A stretch of DNA of 59,567 nt, taken from contig JAGVCA010000041.1 in NCBI GenBank assembly GCA_020059485.1, forward strand, positions 1 through 59,567, written 5' to 3'. The stretch comes from Anaerolineales bacterium. Lineage in GTDB: Bacteria; Chloroflexota; Anaerolineae; Anaerolineales; UBA11579. Below are positions 23,290 to 32,300 of the stretch, piece after piece (the first letter of the stretch is position 1; each line of letters starts with the position of its first letter). Below the pieces are notes generated by a model. It saw only the letters and a list, made by a program, of their open reading frames with translations. It did no database searches and had not been told where the DNA came from. The position numbers and the translations under genes were made by a program.

Positions 23290-25017
23290 ATGCTGCTAGA
23301 ACTGCGCATCGAAAACTTCGCCATTATCGACCGGATCGAAATGGAGGTCGGCCCCGGGCTGACCGTCTTCACCGGGGAAACGGGCGCCGGGAAGTCGATC
23401 ATCATTGACGCCGTCGAAACCCTGCTCGGGGTCCGGGCGGATTCAAGCGTCATCCGTACCGGTGTGGAGCGTTCGAGCGTGGAAGCTACTTTTTTGATCG
23501 GACCCAAAGTCCGAGAGCAGGTGCATGCCATCCTGCAGGAAGAAGAACTGCTCGATGATCAGGAATATGTCACCCTGGGCCGCGAGTTCAGGCGTGAGGG
23601 CCGCAATATTGCCCGGGTGAATGGCCGGACGGTTAACCTGACCCTGCTGCGCTCACTGGGAGAACTGCTGATCGATCTGCATGGGCAGTCCGAACATCTC
23701 TCCTTGCTTCGGGTCAAGAACCATCTCGATCTACTGGACCGGTTTGCGGAGAATGAGCACGCCTTGGCGGATTACCGCATCAGTTATAAGCAGTTGCAGC
23801 AGGTCCGCACCGAACTGCGCACGCTGCGCCAGGCCGAGAAAGAAGCCGACCGCAAGATCGAAATGCTGACCTTCCAGGTCGATGAGATTGCCAACGCCAA
23901 CCTCAACCCGGAAGAGGAAGACCGGCTGAAAGCCGAACGCACCCGCCTGGCCAACGCCGAAAACCTGGCCCGCCAGGCTCAGATCGCGCTCCAGGCACTA
24001 GATGAGGGCGAACTGGACTCGGCCTCGGCCACTGATCGGCTGGGGATCGCGCTCGAAGCCTTGGAGTCGCTGGCGAAGATCGATACTGAACAGCAAGGCT
24101 TGCAGGCCCGCATCCAGGAATTGTTTGACGGCACAGTTGAACTGGCCCGCGACCTGACCCATTACCTGCAGGAGGTCGAGTTCGATCCGGCCCGCCTGGA
24201 AGAGGTCGAGGAGCGGCTGAACCTGATCTTTGTCCTCAAACGGAAGTATGGCGAGACGATTGCCGAGGTGATCGCATTTGGTGAAAAAGCCCAGGCCGAA
24301 CTGGATGCCATCACGCATGCCGGCGAGCGGCTGGAAGCCCTGACCACCCAGGAGAAGACCCTGCTCAAAGAGCTGGCCGACAAGGCCAGAGTGGTGTCCG
24401 ATCTGCGACATGCCGCCGCCGAGAAAATGAGCGCGGCGATCGAAACCGAGCTGGCCGACCTGAAAATGGAGCGGGCCAGATTCCAGGTAGATTTCAAGAC
24501 CACCACGGACGAGCGCGGCCTGCCTCTGCCGGACGGCCAGCGGGTGGCCTTTGACCGCAACGGTTTTGAACAGATCGAATTCATGATTGCGCCCAATCCA
24601 GGTGAGGGGATCAAGCCGCTGGTCAAGATCGCCTCCGGCGGTGAGACAGCCCGGCTGATGCTGGCCCTGAAAAATGTGCTGGCCCGCGCCGACCACACCC
24701 CGACCCTGATCTTTGACGAGATTGACCAGGGCATCGGCGGACGGGTCGGGTCGGTGGTCGGTGAAAAACTGTGGCGTCTGGCTCGTGAGCACCAGGTCCT
24801 ATGCATCACCCACCTGGCGCAGTTGGCCGGGTATGGCGAACGTCACTTCAAGGTTGAAAAGGTCATCCAAGACGGACGCACGACCACCGCGCTCAAACCG
24901 GTGATCGGGGATGCCCGCCTGGTGGAACTGGCCAATATGATGGGCGAACTGACCGAGGGCACCCTGCAGTCGGCCAACGAGATCCTGCAGAACGTCCACC
25001 GGTCAACTTCGTCCTGA
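23290..25017 (+). CDS. recN: DNA repair protein RecN
   Basis: The protein has 575 residues, an SMC-like ATPase that acts at double-strand breaks. It starts MLLELRIENFAIIDRIE and has the Walker A GETGAGKS at residues 29-36, LIDLHGQSEH in the middle of the head, a long coiled-coil with many Glu, Arg and Leu at about 155-365, then the signature segment SGGETARLMLALKN and the Walker B LIFDEIDQGIGGRVG, followed by ITHLAQLAGYGERHFKVEK. Length and order are normal. recN is usually in the SOS response; this copy lies in a long unit with nadK in the ssb operon and shows no separate promoter I can see. Confidence 0.96.
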   Translation: MLLELRIENFAIIDRIEMEVGPGLTVFTGETGAGKSIIIDAVETLLGVRADSSVIRTGVERSSVEATFLIGPKVREQVHAILQEEELLDDQEYVTLGREFRREGRNIARVNGRTVNLTLLRSLGELLIDLHGQSEHLSLLRVKNHLDLLDRFAENEHALADYRISYKQLQQVRTELRTLRQAEKEADRKIEMLTFQVDEIANANLNPEEEDRLKAERTRLANAENLARQAQIALQALDEGELDSASATDRLGIALEALESLAKIDTEQQGLQARIQELFDGTVELARDLTHYLQEVEFDPARLEEVEERLNLIFVLKRKYGETIAEVIAFGEKAQAELDAITHAGERLEALTTQEKTLLKELADKARVVSDLRHAAAEKMSAAIETELADLKMERARFQVDFKTTTDERGLPLPDGQRVAFDRNGFEQIEFMIAPNPGEGIKPLVKIASGGETARLMLALKNVLARADHTPTLIFDEIDQGIGGRVGSVVGEKLWRLAREHQVLCITHLAQLAGYGERHFKVEKVIQDGRTTTALKPVIGDARLVELANMMGELTEGTLQSANEILQNVHRSTSS

Positions 25018-25026
25018 GGAGGGGGA

Positions 25027-25722
25027 ATGCGAGCAGTTTACTATTGCTATCATCTGGATGAAGCGGCTGTGATCCAGCTGGCGCTGCAGCGGGCGGGTTT
25101 CTCACCGCAGCAGGTCAATGAACTATCCCGTTTTCTGGAAGTCTTGATCGAGAGGCCGGCAGATTTCATGGTGGTCTCTTTTGGGGGCGATAAGCACGTC
25201 AACCTGAACCTGCTGCAGTCTCTTCGCTCGCAAACCACCGTCCCGCTGGTCGTGATCGGGGAGGTGATTACCGAGGATATGCAGGTCAACCTGCTGGACG
25301 CTGGGGTGGACCTGTACATCCAGCGGCCATTCAGTGTCAGGGTGTTCATTGCCCAGGTCAGGGCTTTGATGCGGCGGGCGGCCGGGATGCCCTCATTCAG
25401 CTTCCCGGTCCTACAGCAATCCGGCGTGATGATCGATCCGTCCACCCGCACCATCCAGGTTGAAGACGGCGCCCATCACCGGCTCACGCAGCTGGAGTTC
25501 CGGCTGCTGTACACCTTGATGACCTATGCCGGGCGCGTCATCCCGACCGAGACGCTGGTGGAATATGTCTGGGGATTCAGTGGAGAGGGCAACCGCAGCC
25601 TGGTGCGCGGCCTGATCCAGCGGCTGCGGTCCAAAGTGGAGCCAGATCCAGCCAACCCGCGCTACATCCTGACCGAACCGGGTCTCGGCTACCAGTTTAA
25701 CCCGTATCAGGATGGCGAGTAG
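25027..25722 (+). CDS. OmpR-family regulator with a degenerate receiver domain
   Basis: The protein has 231 residues. The C-terminal half is a normal OmpR-type winged helix (LTQLEFRLLYTLMTYAG, TETLVEYVWGF, RGLIQRLRSKVEPD and PGLGYQF). The N-terminal half is receiver-like but lacks the usual phosphorylation residues: the beta-1 acidic pair is missing (RAVYYCYHLDE), the site that should have Asp reads MVVSFGGD, and the Lys near the end of the domain is Arg (QRPFS). It therefore probably does not work by phosphorylation. It follows recN by nine bases and has GAGGAGG before the ATG, so it belongs to the same unit. The target genes are unknown. Confidence 0.85.
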   Translation: MRAVYYCYHLDEAAVIQLALQRAGFSPQQVNELSRFLEVLIERPADFMVVSFGGDKHVNLNLLQSLRSQTTVPLVVIGEVITEDMQVNLLDAGVDLYIQRPFSVRVFIAQVRALMRRAAGMPSFSFPVLQQSGVMIDPSTRTIQVEDGAHHRLTQLEFRLLYTLMTYAGRVIPTETLVEYVWGFSGEGNRSLVRGLIQRLRSKVEPDPANPRYILTEPGLGYQFNPYQDGE

Positions 25723-25846
25723 CTCGAAAAACACCTGGACGTTCGCGGGGATTTATAACGGGTATTACACAATAATTATACGGAATTTGAACACAACCTC
25801 GATATACTGCGCGTCAGACTTCCCTGACAAAAACAAGGAGTATGTC

Positions 25847-26080
25847 ATGGCTAATGGAAAGTGCCCGATGTGTGGGGCAACCGTCACAGTACCGACCAAC
25901 GTGAAGCAAGGTGACCTGGTATCGTGTGAGGCTTGCGATGCCGAACTCGAAGTCGTCAATGTCAAACCCCTGGAGCTGGACTGGCCCCTGGACGACTATG
26001 AGTATGAGGATGACTTTGACGATTACGAGGACGATGATTTTGATGATGACGACTTTGACGATGACGATGACGATTTTTGA
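25847..26080 (+). CDS. LysW-like zinc-ribbon protein with an Asp-rich tail
   Basis: The protein has 77 residues. AAGGAG before ATG 25847 sets the start; the longer frame back to 25712 has no support. Two CxxC-like pairs, CPMCGATV and CEACDAELEVV, form a zinc ribbon close to LysW, the amino-group carrier of lysine synthesis. LysW ends in EDWGE, whose last Glu carries the substrate. Here that motif is absent, and the last 29 residues are almost only Asp, Glu, Tyr and Phe, ending in DDDDDF. So it is not a functional LysW carrier by sequence; no lysine genes are near. The acidic end with a last Phe recalls the tip of SSB. Function is unknown. Confidence 0.65.
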   Translation: MANGKCPMCGATVTVPTNVKQGDLVSCEACDAELEVVNVKPLELDWPLDDYEYEDDFDDYEDDDFDDDDFDDDDDDF

Positions 26081-26133
26081 TCACTGCATCTGAGAAAGCG
26101 ATTCCTTATCCACCGAAAAACCGAATATGAAAA

Positions 26134-26163
26134 CAGCCGCCTGATCGGGCGGCTGAATTGTTT
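26134..26163 (+). terminator. Terminator after the zinc-ribbon gene
   Basis: CAGCCGCC pairs with GGCGGCTG around a six-base loop, followed by a modest T tract (AATTGTTT). Confidence 0.7.
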
Positions 26164-26205
26164 CCCTCTCTTTTGGTATCGCGAGCGCAACGAAGCGATC
26201 TGTGC

Positions 26206-26241
26206 GAAAAAAAGTCGGCCAGTTTTCTGGCCGACTTTTTA
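26206..26241. terminator. Bidirectional terminator
   Basis: AAAAAAAGTCGGCCAG and CTGGCCGACTTTTT pair perfectly around a TTTT loop. It has A/T tracts on both sides, so it can stop the ssb-side transcript and, read on the minus strand, the dnaG-rpoD transcript that ends at 26261. Confidence 0.93.
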
Positions 26242-26260
26242 CTTCAATCTTTGGGTTGCA

Positions 26261-27865
26261 TCAAGACAAATAATCGCGCAGATCGCGGCTGCGCGTCGGG
26301 TGGCGCAGCTTGCGCAGCGCCTTGGCTTCGATCTGCCGGATGCGCTCGCGCGTCACCTTGAAATACTGCCCGACTTCCTCCAGGGTATGGTCCTTACCGT
26401 CCAGCAGGCCATAGCGGAGTTCCAGCACCTCGCGCTCCCGGTCAGTCAGGGCAGCCAGCGCGTTCTGGACCTGGTCGCGCAGCATCTCTCGGGCGGCGGC
26501 ATCCATCGGCTCAAGCGCTTCATCATCTTCAATAAAATCGCCCAGCTGGCTGTTGTCGCCAGTCCCGACCGGGCTTTCCAGGCTCATCGGTTCCTCAGCC
26601 GTGCGCAGTGTTTTTTCCACCTTGGTGGTCGCCCGGTTCCAGCGGCGGCGCAGGGCGGATGGCAGATCGATCTTGCTTTCCAGCGCTTCCCGGATGGCCT
26701 CTACATGCTCGGGTTCAAGGAAACCGGATTCCAGCGCCAGTTCATCGCTGCGCGGTTCGCGACCCAGTTTTTGTGTCATCTCTCGCTGGGTGCGCATCAA
26801 ACGCTGGATCGATTCCAGCAGATGGACCGGGATCCGGATCGTGCGGGCCTGGTCGGCGATCGAGCGGGTGATGGCCTGCCTGATCCACCAGGTGGCATAG
26901 GTTGAAAACTTGAAGCCCCGGGTGACATCAAACTTGTGCACCGCCCGCAGCAGACCGATATTGCCTTCCTGGATCAGATCTTCGAATGAACTTCCGCGCC
27001 CGACAAACCGCTTGGCGATGCTGACCACCAGTCTGAGGTTGGCGCTGATGATCGCATCCTGGGCGTTATTGGCGCGGAGATGGAAAGCCTTGATGTGCAA
27101 TTTGAGGGCATTGAGTTCCGGCAGGTGGCGGTTGAAAGTCCGTTTGTTCGGTAAACTGCCTTTACTGCTGTAATAGTCCCGAAGCCAGGCGGCAGTCTCG
27201 GGTGGCAGCAGGTAGCAGATGATGAAAACCTTAAACACCGTCCGGGCGATCTCATCCCAATCTTCGTTGTTGGACCACATCCCGTTATCCAGATAGCCGC
27301 GGGTATAGCCCTCTCGTTTTAGCTGCCAGCCGTATTCCAACTGCTGGCCCTCTTTCAGAATCTCCAGCAGGTCCGGGGGTTCCATCTTCAGGTAACGGGT
27401 ATCTTCCAGGATCGCTTTCCAATACTTGAGCAGATCGCTGTACAGGGCCTTATAGGCCGCATCTTCTCCGCCGCTGTTACGCTTGGCGATCGGGTTCTGT
27501 TTACAGGTCTGTTCGAACAGTTTTGGGGCTTCCAGGTGAGTGGCCAGCCAGAATTCATGGTCGACATCCAGCAGATCTACCTGGCCGATCTCTTTCAGGT
27601 AGAGCCGCACGGGGTCGCTGCCGGTTTCGGCGCTGACCTGCGTGATCGGGACACGGTCCGCATTCCGCTGTTGTGAAGCGCGTTCCATCCGCTGGATCTC
27701 GTCCGCTAGGGCGATCTCCTGGATGATATCCTCGTTAATTTCCAGATCGTCCAGGACTTCCAATTCGACGACGTCATCCGACTGGTCTTCTTCATCCAGG
27801 ATCTCATCGGACTCATCCTCGATATCGAATTCCTCGTCTGCGTCGTGGGAGGGCTTTTGGGACAT
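26261..27865 (-). CDS. rpoD: Primary RNA polymerase sigma factor (sigma-70)
   Basis: The protein has 534 residues. The N-terminal 60 are very acidic. Region 1.2 is at about 82-115 ([17 protein letters not shown]). A non-conserved insert of about 150 residues separates it from region 2. Region 2 is complete: [33 protein letters not shown], and [17 protein letters not shown], the -10 contacts. Region 3 begins IRIPVHL, and region 4 has LRYGLLDG and [20 protein letters not shown], the -35 helix-turn-helix. This is the main housekeeping sigma factor. It lies 18 bases after dnaG, the common dnaG-rpoD arrangement without rpsU, and ends in a bidirectional terminator. Confidence 0.95.
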   Translation of the reverse strand: MSQKPSHDADEEFDIEDESDEILDEEDQSDDVVELEVLDDLEINEDIIQEIALADEIQRMERASQQRNADRVPITQVSAETGSDPVRLYLKEIGQVDLLDVDHEFWLATHLEAPKLFEQTCKQNPIAKRNSGGEDAAYKALYSDLLKYWKAILEDTRYLKMEPPDLLEILKEGQQLEYGWQLKREGYTRGYLDNGMWSNNEDWDEIARTVFKVFIICYLLPPETAAWLRDYYSSKGSLPNKRTFNRHLPELNALKLHIKAFHLRANNAQDAIISANLRLVVSIAKRFVGRGSSFEDLIQEGNIGLLRAVHKFDVTRGFKFSTYATWWIRQAITRSIADQARTIRIPVHLLESIQRLMRTQREMTQKLGREPRSDELALESGFLEPEHVEAIREALESKIDLPSALRRRWNRATTKVEKTLRTAEEPMSLESPVGTGDNSQLGDFIEDDEALEPMDAAAREMLRDQVQNALAALTDREREVLELRYGLLDGKDHTLEEVGQYFKVTRERIRQIEAKALRKLRHPTRSRDLRDYLS

Positions 27866-27883
27866 GCTGCCTTGCCTTCGATG

Positions 27884-29824
27884 TTAGTTGACCGGTTTCG
27901 CCTGCGGACCAAGCGCCTTGTGGATGCGGCGCAGCGCCAGGGTGTTCTGTACCATGGTGGTATTATACTGTTTTATGTCATCCGGGCTGCTTTCCTGGGC
28001 TTCCTCCATCAAGAAGCGCAGCTGCTGGTTAGTGGATTGCAGGCGGGTCTCGCGCAGCCGCAGAATGGCACGGAAGACATCTTCCAGGATGTGGTCCAAT
28101 TTCGGGTTGAAATTTTCCGATTGTTCCAGGATCTTCTCGGCTTTCTCAAGCAGTTGGAACGGGATATGGTCGAGGGCAAAGCTGACCGGGCTAAGCTGGT
28201 CCTGCTGCAGCGATTTGCTGGCGGCCAGCAGTAATTCCTGGTGGATGGTGTTCTCAAAGTCGTCGATCGAGACCGGCGCCAGCTCGGCATGTTTGAGTGC
28301 CCGGTCGAGTTTATAGATCAGTTCCGGTTCACGCATCAGGATCGAAACACAGTGTTCTTCCAGTCCGTTGACCATATGGGCCTGGCCGCCGCCCGGCAGG
28401 GTCAGCATTTTTTCAGCCGTCATCTTGCCCGTCCGGGCATCCCGGTCTGGTGCGAATTCCGGCTTGCGGCGGACCGGCTTGCTAGTGACTGGCGGGCGCA
28501 GGGCCAGCAAACTGCGCTCGTCCACCTTCAGCAGCCGGGCAAGCTGCTGCAGATAGGCATCCCGCTCAATGGCGTTTGGCAGGTCCTGGATCAACGGCAG
28601 CACCTGTCCGGCGATCTCGGTCTTGGCTTTGGGGTCGGTAATATCATATCCGGCGGCGAGCGTGCGCATGACATGCTCGACGATCGGCTTGGCCTGGGTG
28701 ATCAGGTCGGCCCATTGCTGCGGGTCCTGCTGCACCACCTCGTCCGGGTCCAGCCCATCCGGCAGGGTGCTGACGCGGATATCCGCTTTCAGCCGGGCTT
28801 CGGATTGCAGCAAGCCGCGGGCATCGAAGACCACTTCCGTTTCCCGGTCGAGGGTCTGCCGGGCTACCTGCAGCCCGCGCAGGGTCGCTTTCTGACCGGC
28901 GGCGTCGGCATCCAGGGCCAGGACGATCTTGCGGGTCAACCGCTTGATCTGGCGCAGCTGCGCTTCGGTCATGGCGGTGCCCATTGTCGAGACCAGGTTG
29001 GTGAACCCGGCCTGGTATGGCGCGATCACATCCAGGTAACCCTCGACGATCACGGCCTGGTCTTCGGTCCGGATGCTGCGCCGGGCTTTATCCAGACCGT
29101 ATAGCAGGCTGCTTTTGTCGAACAGGGCGGTCTGAGGCGAATTGAGATACTTGGGGTTGTCTTCCGGGTCGATGGCCCGGGCGCCGAATCCGGTCATCCG
29201 CCCGCGCCCATCCCGGATCGGGAACATCACCCGGTGGCGGAAGCGGTCGTACAGGCTGCCGTCATCCCGTTCAGATGCCAGACCGGCCTCAATCAGATCG
29301 AAGCGCGAATAGCTTTTTTCCAGGAATACCGGATAAGTGTTCTCCCAACCTTGCGGGGCATACCCAAGTTCGAAAGCCTCGATCGTGGCGTCTTCCAGCC
29401 CGCGGCCCCTGAGATACTCCAGGGCGATCTGGCCTTCCGGGTTGTGGAACAATTGGTGGCGGAAGTAGGTGGTGGCGTCTTCCAGCAGCTTGCGGAGAGT
29501 GTCATGCTCCTCGCGCTGGATGGTCTCTTCGGGTGTCAGCTGACGAAGCTGGATCCCGGCGCGTTGGGCCAGTTGGCGCAGCGCCTCGGGGAAATCCCAG
29601 CCTTCCCGTTTCATGACATACTTAAAGATATCCCCGCCATCATTGCACTCCCCAAAACAGCGCCAGGTCCCGGTGTCCGGCCAGACGACGAAGGCCGGCG
29701 TCCGTGTGTTGGAATGGAAGGGGCAAAATCCGGTATAATTCTTACCTGACCGCTTTAACTGAACATCTTCGGACACAATGTCCAGGATGTCCAGACGGGC
29801 TTTGATCTCTTCGATATCGCTCAT
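27884..29824 (-). CDS. dnaG: DNA primase
   Basis: The protein has 646 residues and makes RNA primers at the replication fork. It has the CHC2 zinc finger at residues 34-60 (CPFH then CFGEC, with Cys34, His37, Cys56 and Cys60; one residue more between the last two Cys than in Escherichia coli). The RNA polymerase domain has YGLDKARRSIR-type segments and a Toprim fold with VIVEGYLDVIA and LALDADAAGQKA. The C-terminal third is the helicase-binding region, as expected poorly conserved. It is first in a dnaG-rpoD operon. A TATAAT at 29869-29864 on the minus strand, 40 bases before the ATG, may be its -10 box; the -35 is poor. Confidence 0.94.
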   Translation of the reverse strand: MSDIEEIKARLDILDIVSEDVQLKRSGKNYTGFCPFHSNTRTPAFVVWPDTGTWRCFGECNDGGDIFKYVMKREGWDFPEALRQLAQRAGIQLRQLTPEETIQREEHDTLRKLLEDATTYFRHQLFHNPEGQIALEYLRGRGLEDATIEAFELGYAPQGWENTYPVFLEKSYSRFDLIEAGLASERDDGSLYDRFRHRVMFPIRDGRGRMTGFGARAIDPEDNPKYLNSPQTALFDKSSLLYGLDKARRSIRTEDQAVIVEGYLDVIAPYQAGFTNLVSTMGTAMTEAQLRQIKRLTRKIVLALDADAAGQKATLRGLQVARQTLDRETEVVFDARGLLQSEARLKADIRVSTLPDGLDPDEVVQQDPQQWADLITQAKPIVEHVMRTLAAGYDITDPKAKTEIAGQVLPLIQDLPNAIERDAYLQQLARLLKVDERSLLALRPPVTSKPVRRKPEFAPDRDARTGKMTAEKMLTLPGGGQAHMVNGLEEHCVSILMREPELIYKLDRALKHAELAPVSIDDFENTIHQELLLAASKSLQQDQLSPVSFALDHIPFQLLEKAEKILEQSENFNPKLDHILEDVFRAILRLRETRLQSTNQQLRFLMEEAQESSPDDIKQYNTTMVQNTLALRRIHKALGPQAKPVN

Positions 29825-29889
29825 ATTGTTAAATTCGGTATGGAGACAGGCGGATTCAGTCCAATTATATCATTGCTTGCTTTCCCGCC

Positions 29890-29918
29890 TTCCCACGAGG
29901 GGACTCGGGTGTTACAAT
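29890..29918 (+). promoter_or_regulatory. Candidate promoter of glgP
   Basis: TTCCCA (29890-29895) and TACAAT (29913-29918) are 17 bases apart. The -10 is good and the -35 weak. The start of transcription would fall in the palindrome that follows directly. Confidence 0.5.
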
Positions 29919-29934
29919 ATGCAACCGGTTGCAT
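29919..29934. promoter_or_regulatory. LacI/GalR-type operator upstream of glgP
   Basis: ATGCAACCGGTTGCAT is a perfect 16-base palindrome with a central CG, like many LacI/GalR-family sites. It abuts the -10 box and lies 18 bases before the glgP ATG, so a bound repressor would block initiation. No LacI-type gene is in the window. Confidence 0.65.
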
Positions 29935-29952
29935 TAACGAGAGGTGACATGT

Positions 29953-32148
29953 ATGTATCAATTTAAAGGCACCCCTGCCAATCATTTTGAACTTCCCGAC
30001 CGCATTGACCGGCTCGGTAAACTCGCCTATAACCTGTGGTGGACCTGGCGTCCGGACGCACAGCGGCTCTTCAAGTGGATCGATGAATACCTGTGGGAAG
30101 AAACCTACCACAATCCGGTGCTCTTCCTGCGCAAGGTCCGCCGCATTGACCTGAACGCCGTGCTCCACGACCGTAACTTCATGGCCTCCTATGATGAGGT
30201 CATCCGTGATTTCGACCATTACATGGAGAATTCGGATAGCTGGTTCCACAATACCTACGCCAGCCACGAAAACCGGCTGATCGCGTATTTCTCGACTGAA
30301 TTTGGCCTGCATGAAACTCTGCCGATCTATGCCGGCGGCCTCGGCGTACTCTCCGGAGACCATGCCAAGGAAGCCAGCGATCTCGGTTTACCGTTCGTCG
30401 GCGTCGGGTTCTTCTATACGCGGGGCTACTTCTCCCAGCACATCACCGATGATGGCTGGCAGCAAGCCAATGAGGTCCACATGAGCTTTGAAGACCTCCC
30501 GGTGCTGCCTGTGCTGGAAGAGGATGAATCCCCGATGACAGTCTCGGTGGAGCTCCCCGGCCGGACCGTACTGGCCCGCATCTGGGAAGTGCAGGTTGGC
30601 CGGATCCCGCTCTACCTGCTGGACTCCAATGTGGAGGGCAACTCCGAGAGTGACCGCCGCCTGACCGCCCGTCTGTACAGCAGCGATCTCGACCTGCGCA
30701 TCTCTCAGGAGATCATTCTGGGGATCGGCGGCGTGCGGGCGCTGGAACAGCTCGGCTTTGATCCGGATGTCTGGCATATGAACGAAGGCCACTCCGCCTT
30801 CCTAAGCCTGGAGCGCGCCAGAAAATTTGTAACCGAAGGCAAGACCTTTGTCCAGGCGGTTGAACTCATTCGCAACAGCACGGTCTTCACCACCCATACC
30901 CCGGTCCCAGCCGGGAACGACGAATTCCCGTTATGGCTGATCGACAAATATTTCTCTGAAATGTGGCCTAGCCTGGGTCTTGAGCGCGAGGCTTTCATTG
31001 ACCTCGCCCGCCACCAGGTATCCTGGGGTGAGACCTTCAGCATGCCGGTACTCGCTATCCGGATGGCAGAAGCCATCAACGGCGTATCGGAACTGCACGG
31101 GCAGGTTGCCAGGCGGATGTGGCAGTTCTTGTGGCCTGAGAAAAAGGTCCAGGAAGTTCCGATCACTCATATCACCAATGGCGTGCACACCGGCACCTGG
31201 CTGGCCCGCCGGATGGGGGTGCTGTATGATGAACACCTCCCATCAGGCTGGCGCACTCAGCTGGACGACCCGGATATCTGGGAGGATGTGCTTCAGATCC
31301 CTGATGAGGCCCTGTGGGATGTCCGCCTGCACCTCAAACGTAAGCTGGTTGCCTATATGCGAGAGCGCGCCCGTCAACAGTGGTTGAACGACAGTATCCA
31401 CCCGGTGCAAGTGGTGGCCGCCGGCAGCCTGATCGATCCCTATATGCTGACGATCGGCTTCGCCCGCCGCTTCGCCACCTACAAGCGCGCCGGCCTGATC
31501 TTGCAGGATTTCGACCGACTGCTGGAGATGGTCAACAAGCCCAACCGGCCGGTCCAGATCATCTTTGCCGGCAAGGCTCACCCGGCCGACGAGCCGGGCA
31601 AGCTGCTGATCCAGGAGGTTTACCGCAAGGTCAAGAAGGCCGAGACCGGCGGACGGCTTGTCTTCCTGGAAGACTATGACATGAACCTGGCCCGCTACCT
31701 GGTGCAGGGCGTGGATGTCTGGCTGAACACCCCCCGCCGACCGAACGAAGCCTCCGGCACTTCGGGCCAGAAAGCCGCCCTCAACGGTGTGCTCAACTTC
31801 TCCATCCTGGACGGCTGGTGGCGCGAAGGCTACAACGGCAAGAACGGCTGGGCGATCGGCCAGGACAAGGAATACGATGACCCCAACCTGCAGGACGCGG
31901 AAGATCTCTCCAGTATGTACGATATCTTGGAGAAAGAGATCATCCCGATGTATTATGATCAACTCACCGGCGATAATATGTCGGTCGAGTGGGTCCGCAA
32001 GATCAAGGAATGCATCCGCACTTTGGCCCCGCGCTTCAGTATGAGCCGGATGGTCAAGGAATATACCGAAAGCCTGTACATCCCGGTGATGGAAACGGCT
32101 GAAAAGGCGCAGGGCAAAAAGAAGGGGAGCGTCAAACAGAAGTCATAA
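29953..32148 (+). CDS. glgP: Alpha-glucan phosphorylase (short GT35 type)
   Basis: The protein has 731 residues. It releases glucose 1-phosphate from glycogen, starch or maltodextrin. It belongs to the short alpha-glucan phosphorylases (TIGR02094-like), not the 800-residue classic form. It begins with the usual LAYNLWWTWRPDAQRLF, has YFSTEFGLHETLPIYAGGLGVLSGDHAK, and STVFTTHTPVPAGND. The PLP-binding region is EASGTSGQKAALNG, with Lys the likely cofactor ligand, then VLNFSILDGWWREGY. I prefer ATG 29953 over GTG 29944, which lies within the AGAGGTG ribosome-binding site. A LacI-type palindrome lies just upstream. A terminator follows. Confidence 0.93.
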   Translation: MYQFKGTPANHFELPDRIDRLGKLAYNLWWTWRPDAQRLFKWIDEYLWEETYHNPVLFLRKVRRIDLNAVLHDRNFMASYDEVIRDFDHYMENSDSWFHNTYASHENRLIAYFSTEFGLHETLPIYAGGLGVLSGDHAKEASDLGLPFVGVGFFYTRGYFSQHITDDGWQQANEVHMSFEDLPVLPVLEEDESPMTVSVELPGRTVLARIWEVQVGRIPLYLLDSNVEGNSESDRRLTARLYSSDLDLRISQEIILGIGGVRALEQLGFDPDVWHMNEGHSAFLSLERARKFVTEGKTFVQAVELIRNSTVFTTHTPVPAGNDEFPLWLIDKYFSEMWPSLGLEREAFIDLARHQVSWGETFSMPVLAIRMAEAINGVSELHGQVARRMWQFLWPEKKVQEVPITHITNGVHTGTWLARRMGVLYDEHLPSGWRTQLDDPDIWEDVLQIPDEALWDVRLHLKRKLVAYMRERARQQWLNDSIHPVQVVAAGSLIDPYMLTIGFARRFATYKRAGLILQDFDRLLEMVNKPNRPVQIIFAGKAHPADEPGKLLIQEVYRKVKKAETGGRLVFLEDYDMNLARYLVQGVDVWLNTPRRPNEASGTSGQKAALNGVLNFSILDGWWREGYNGKNGWAIGQDKEYDDPNLQDAEDLSSMYDILEKEIIPMYYDQLTGDNMSVEWVRKIKECIRTLAPRFSMSRMVKEYTESLYIPVMETAEKAQGKKKGSVKQKS

Positions 32149-32187
32149 CTGCCAGGAACATCCATCCAGGACCAATCCGGATGTTTG

Positions 32188-32220
32188 GGACGGCCGTTTT
32201 CTCCTAGAATGGCCGTCCTT
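32188..32220 (+). terminator. Possible terminator after glgP
   Basis: GGACGGCC pairs with GGCCGTCC across a 15-base loop, followed by only TTCT. The stem is strong but the T tract is short. Confidence 0.5.
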
Positions 32221-32262
32221 CTGGTTAAATGGGATTGTGCCTGACAGATGCTCAATCGGAAG

Positions 32263-32293
32263 TTGAAAAAACACAGCAAAGATGGGATAGAAT
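32263..32293 (+). promoter_or_regulatory. Leaderless-type promoter of the UPF0316 gene
   Basis: TTGAAA (32263-32268) and TAGAAT (32288-32293) are 19 bases apart, slightly wide. The -10 ends seven bases before ATG 32301 and there is no ribosome-binding site. Confidence 0.4.
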
Positions 32294-32300
32294 TACGATT

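Noticed and set aside
25847-26080. Call as lysine carrier protein LysW
   Set aside because: The essential EDWGE end is missing and no lysine biosynthesis genes are near.
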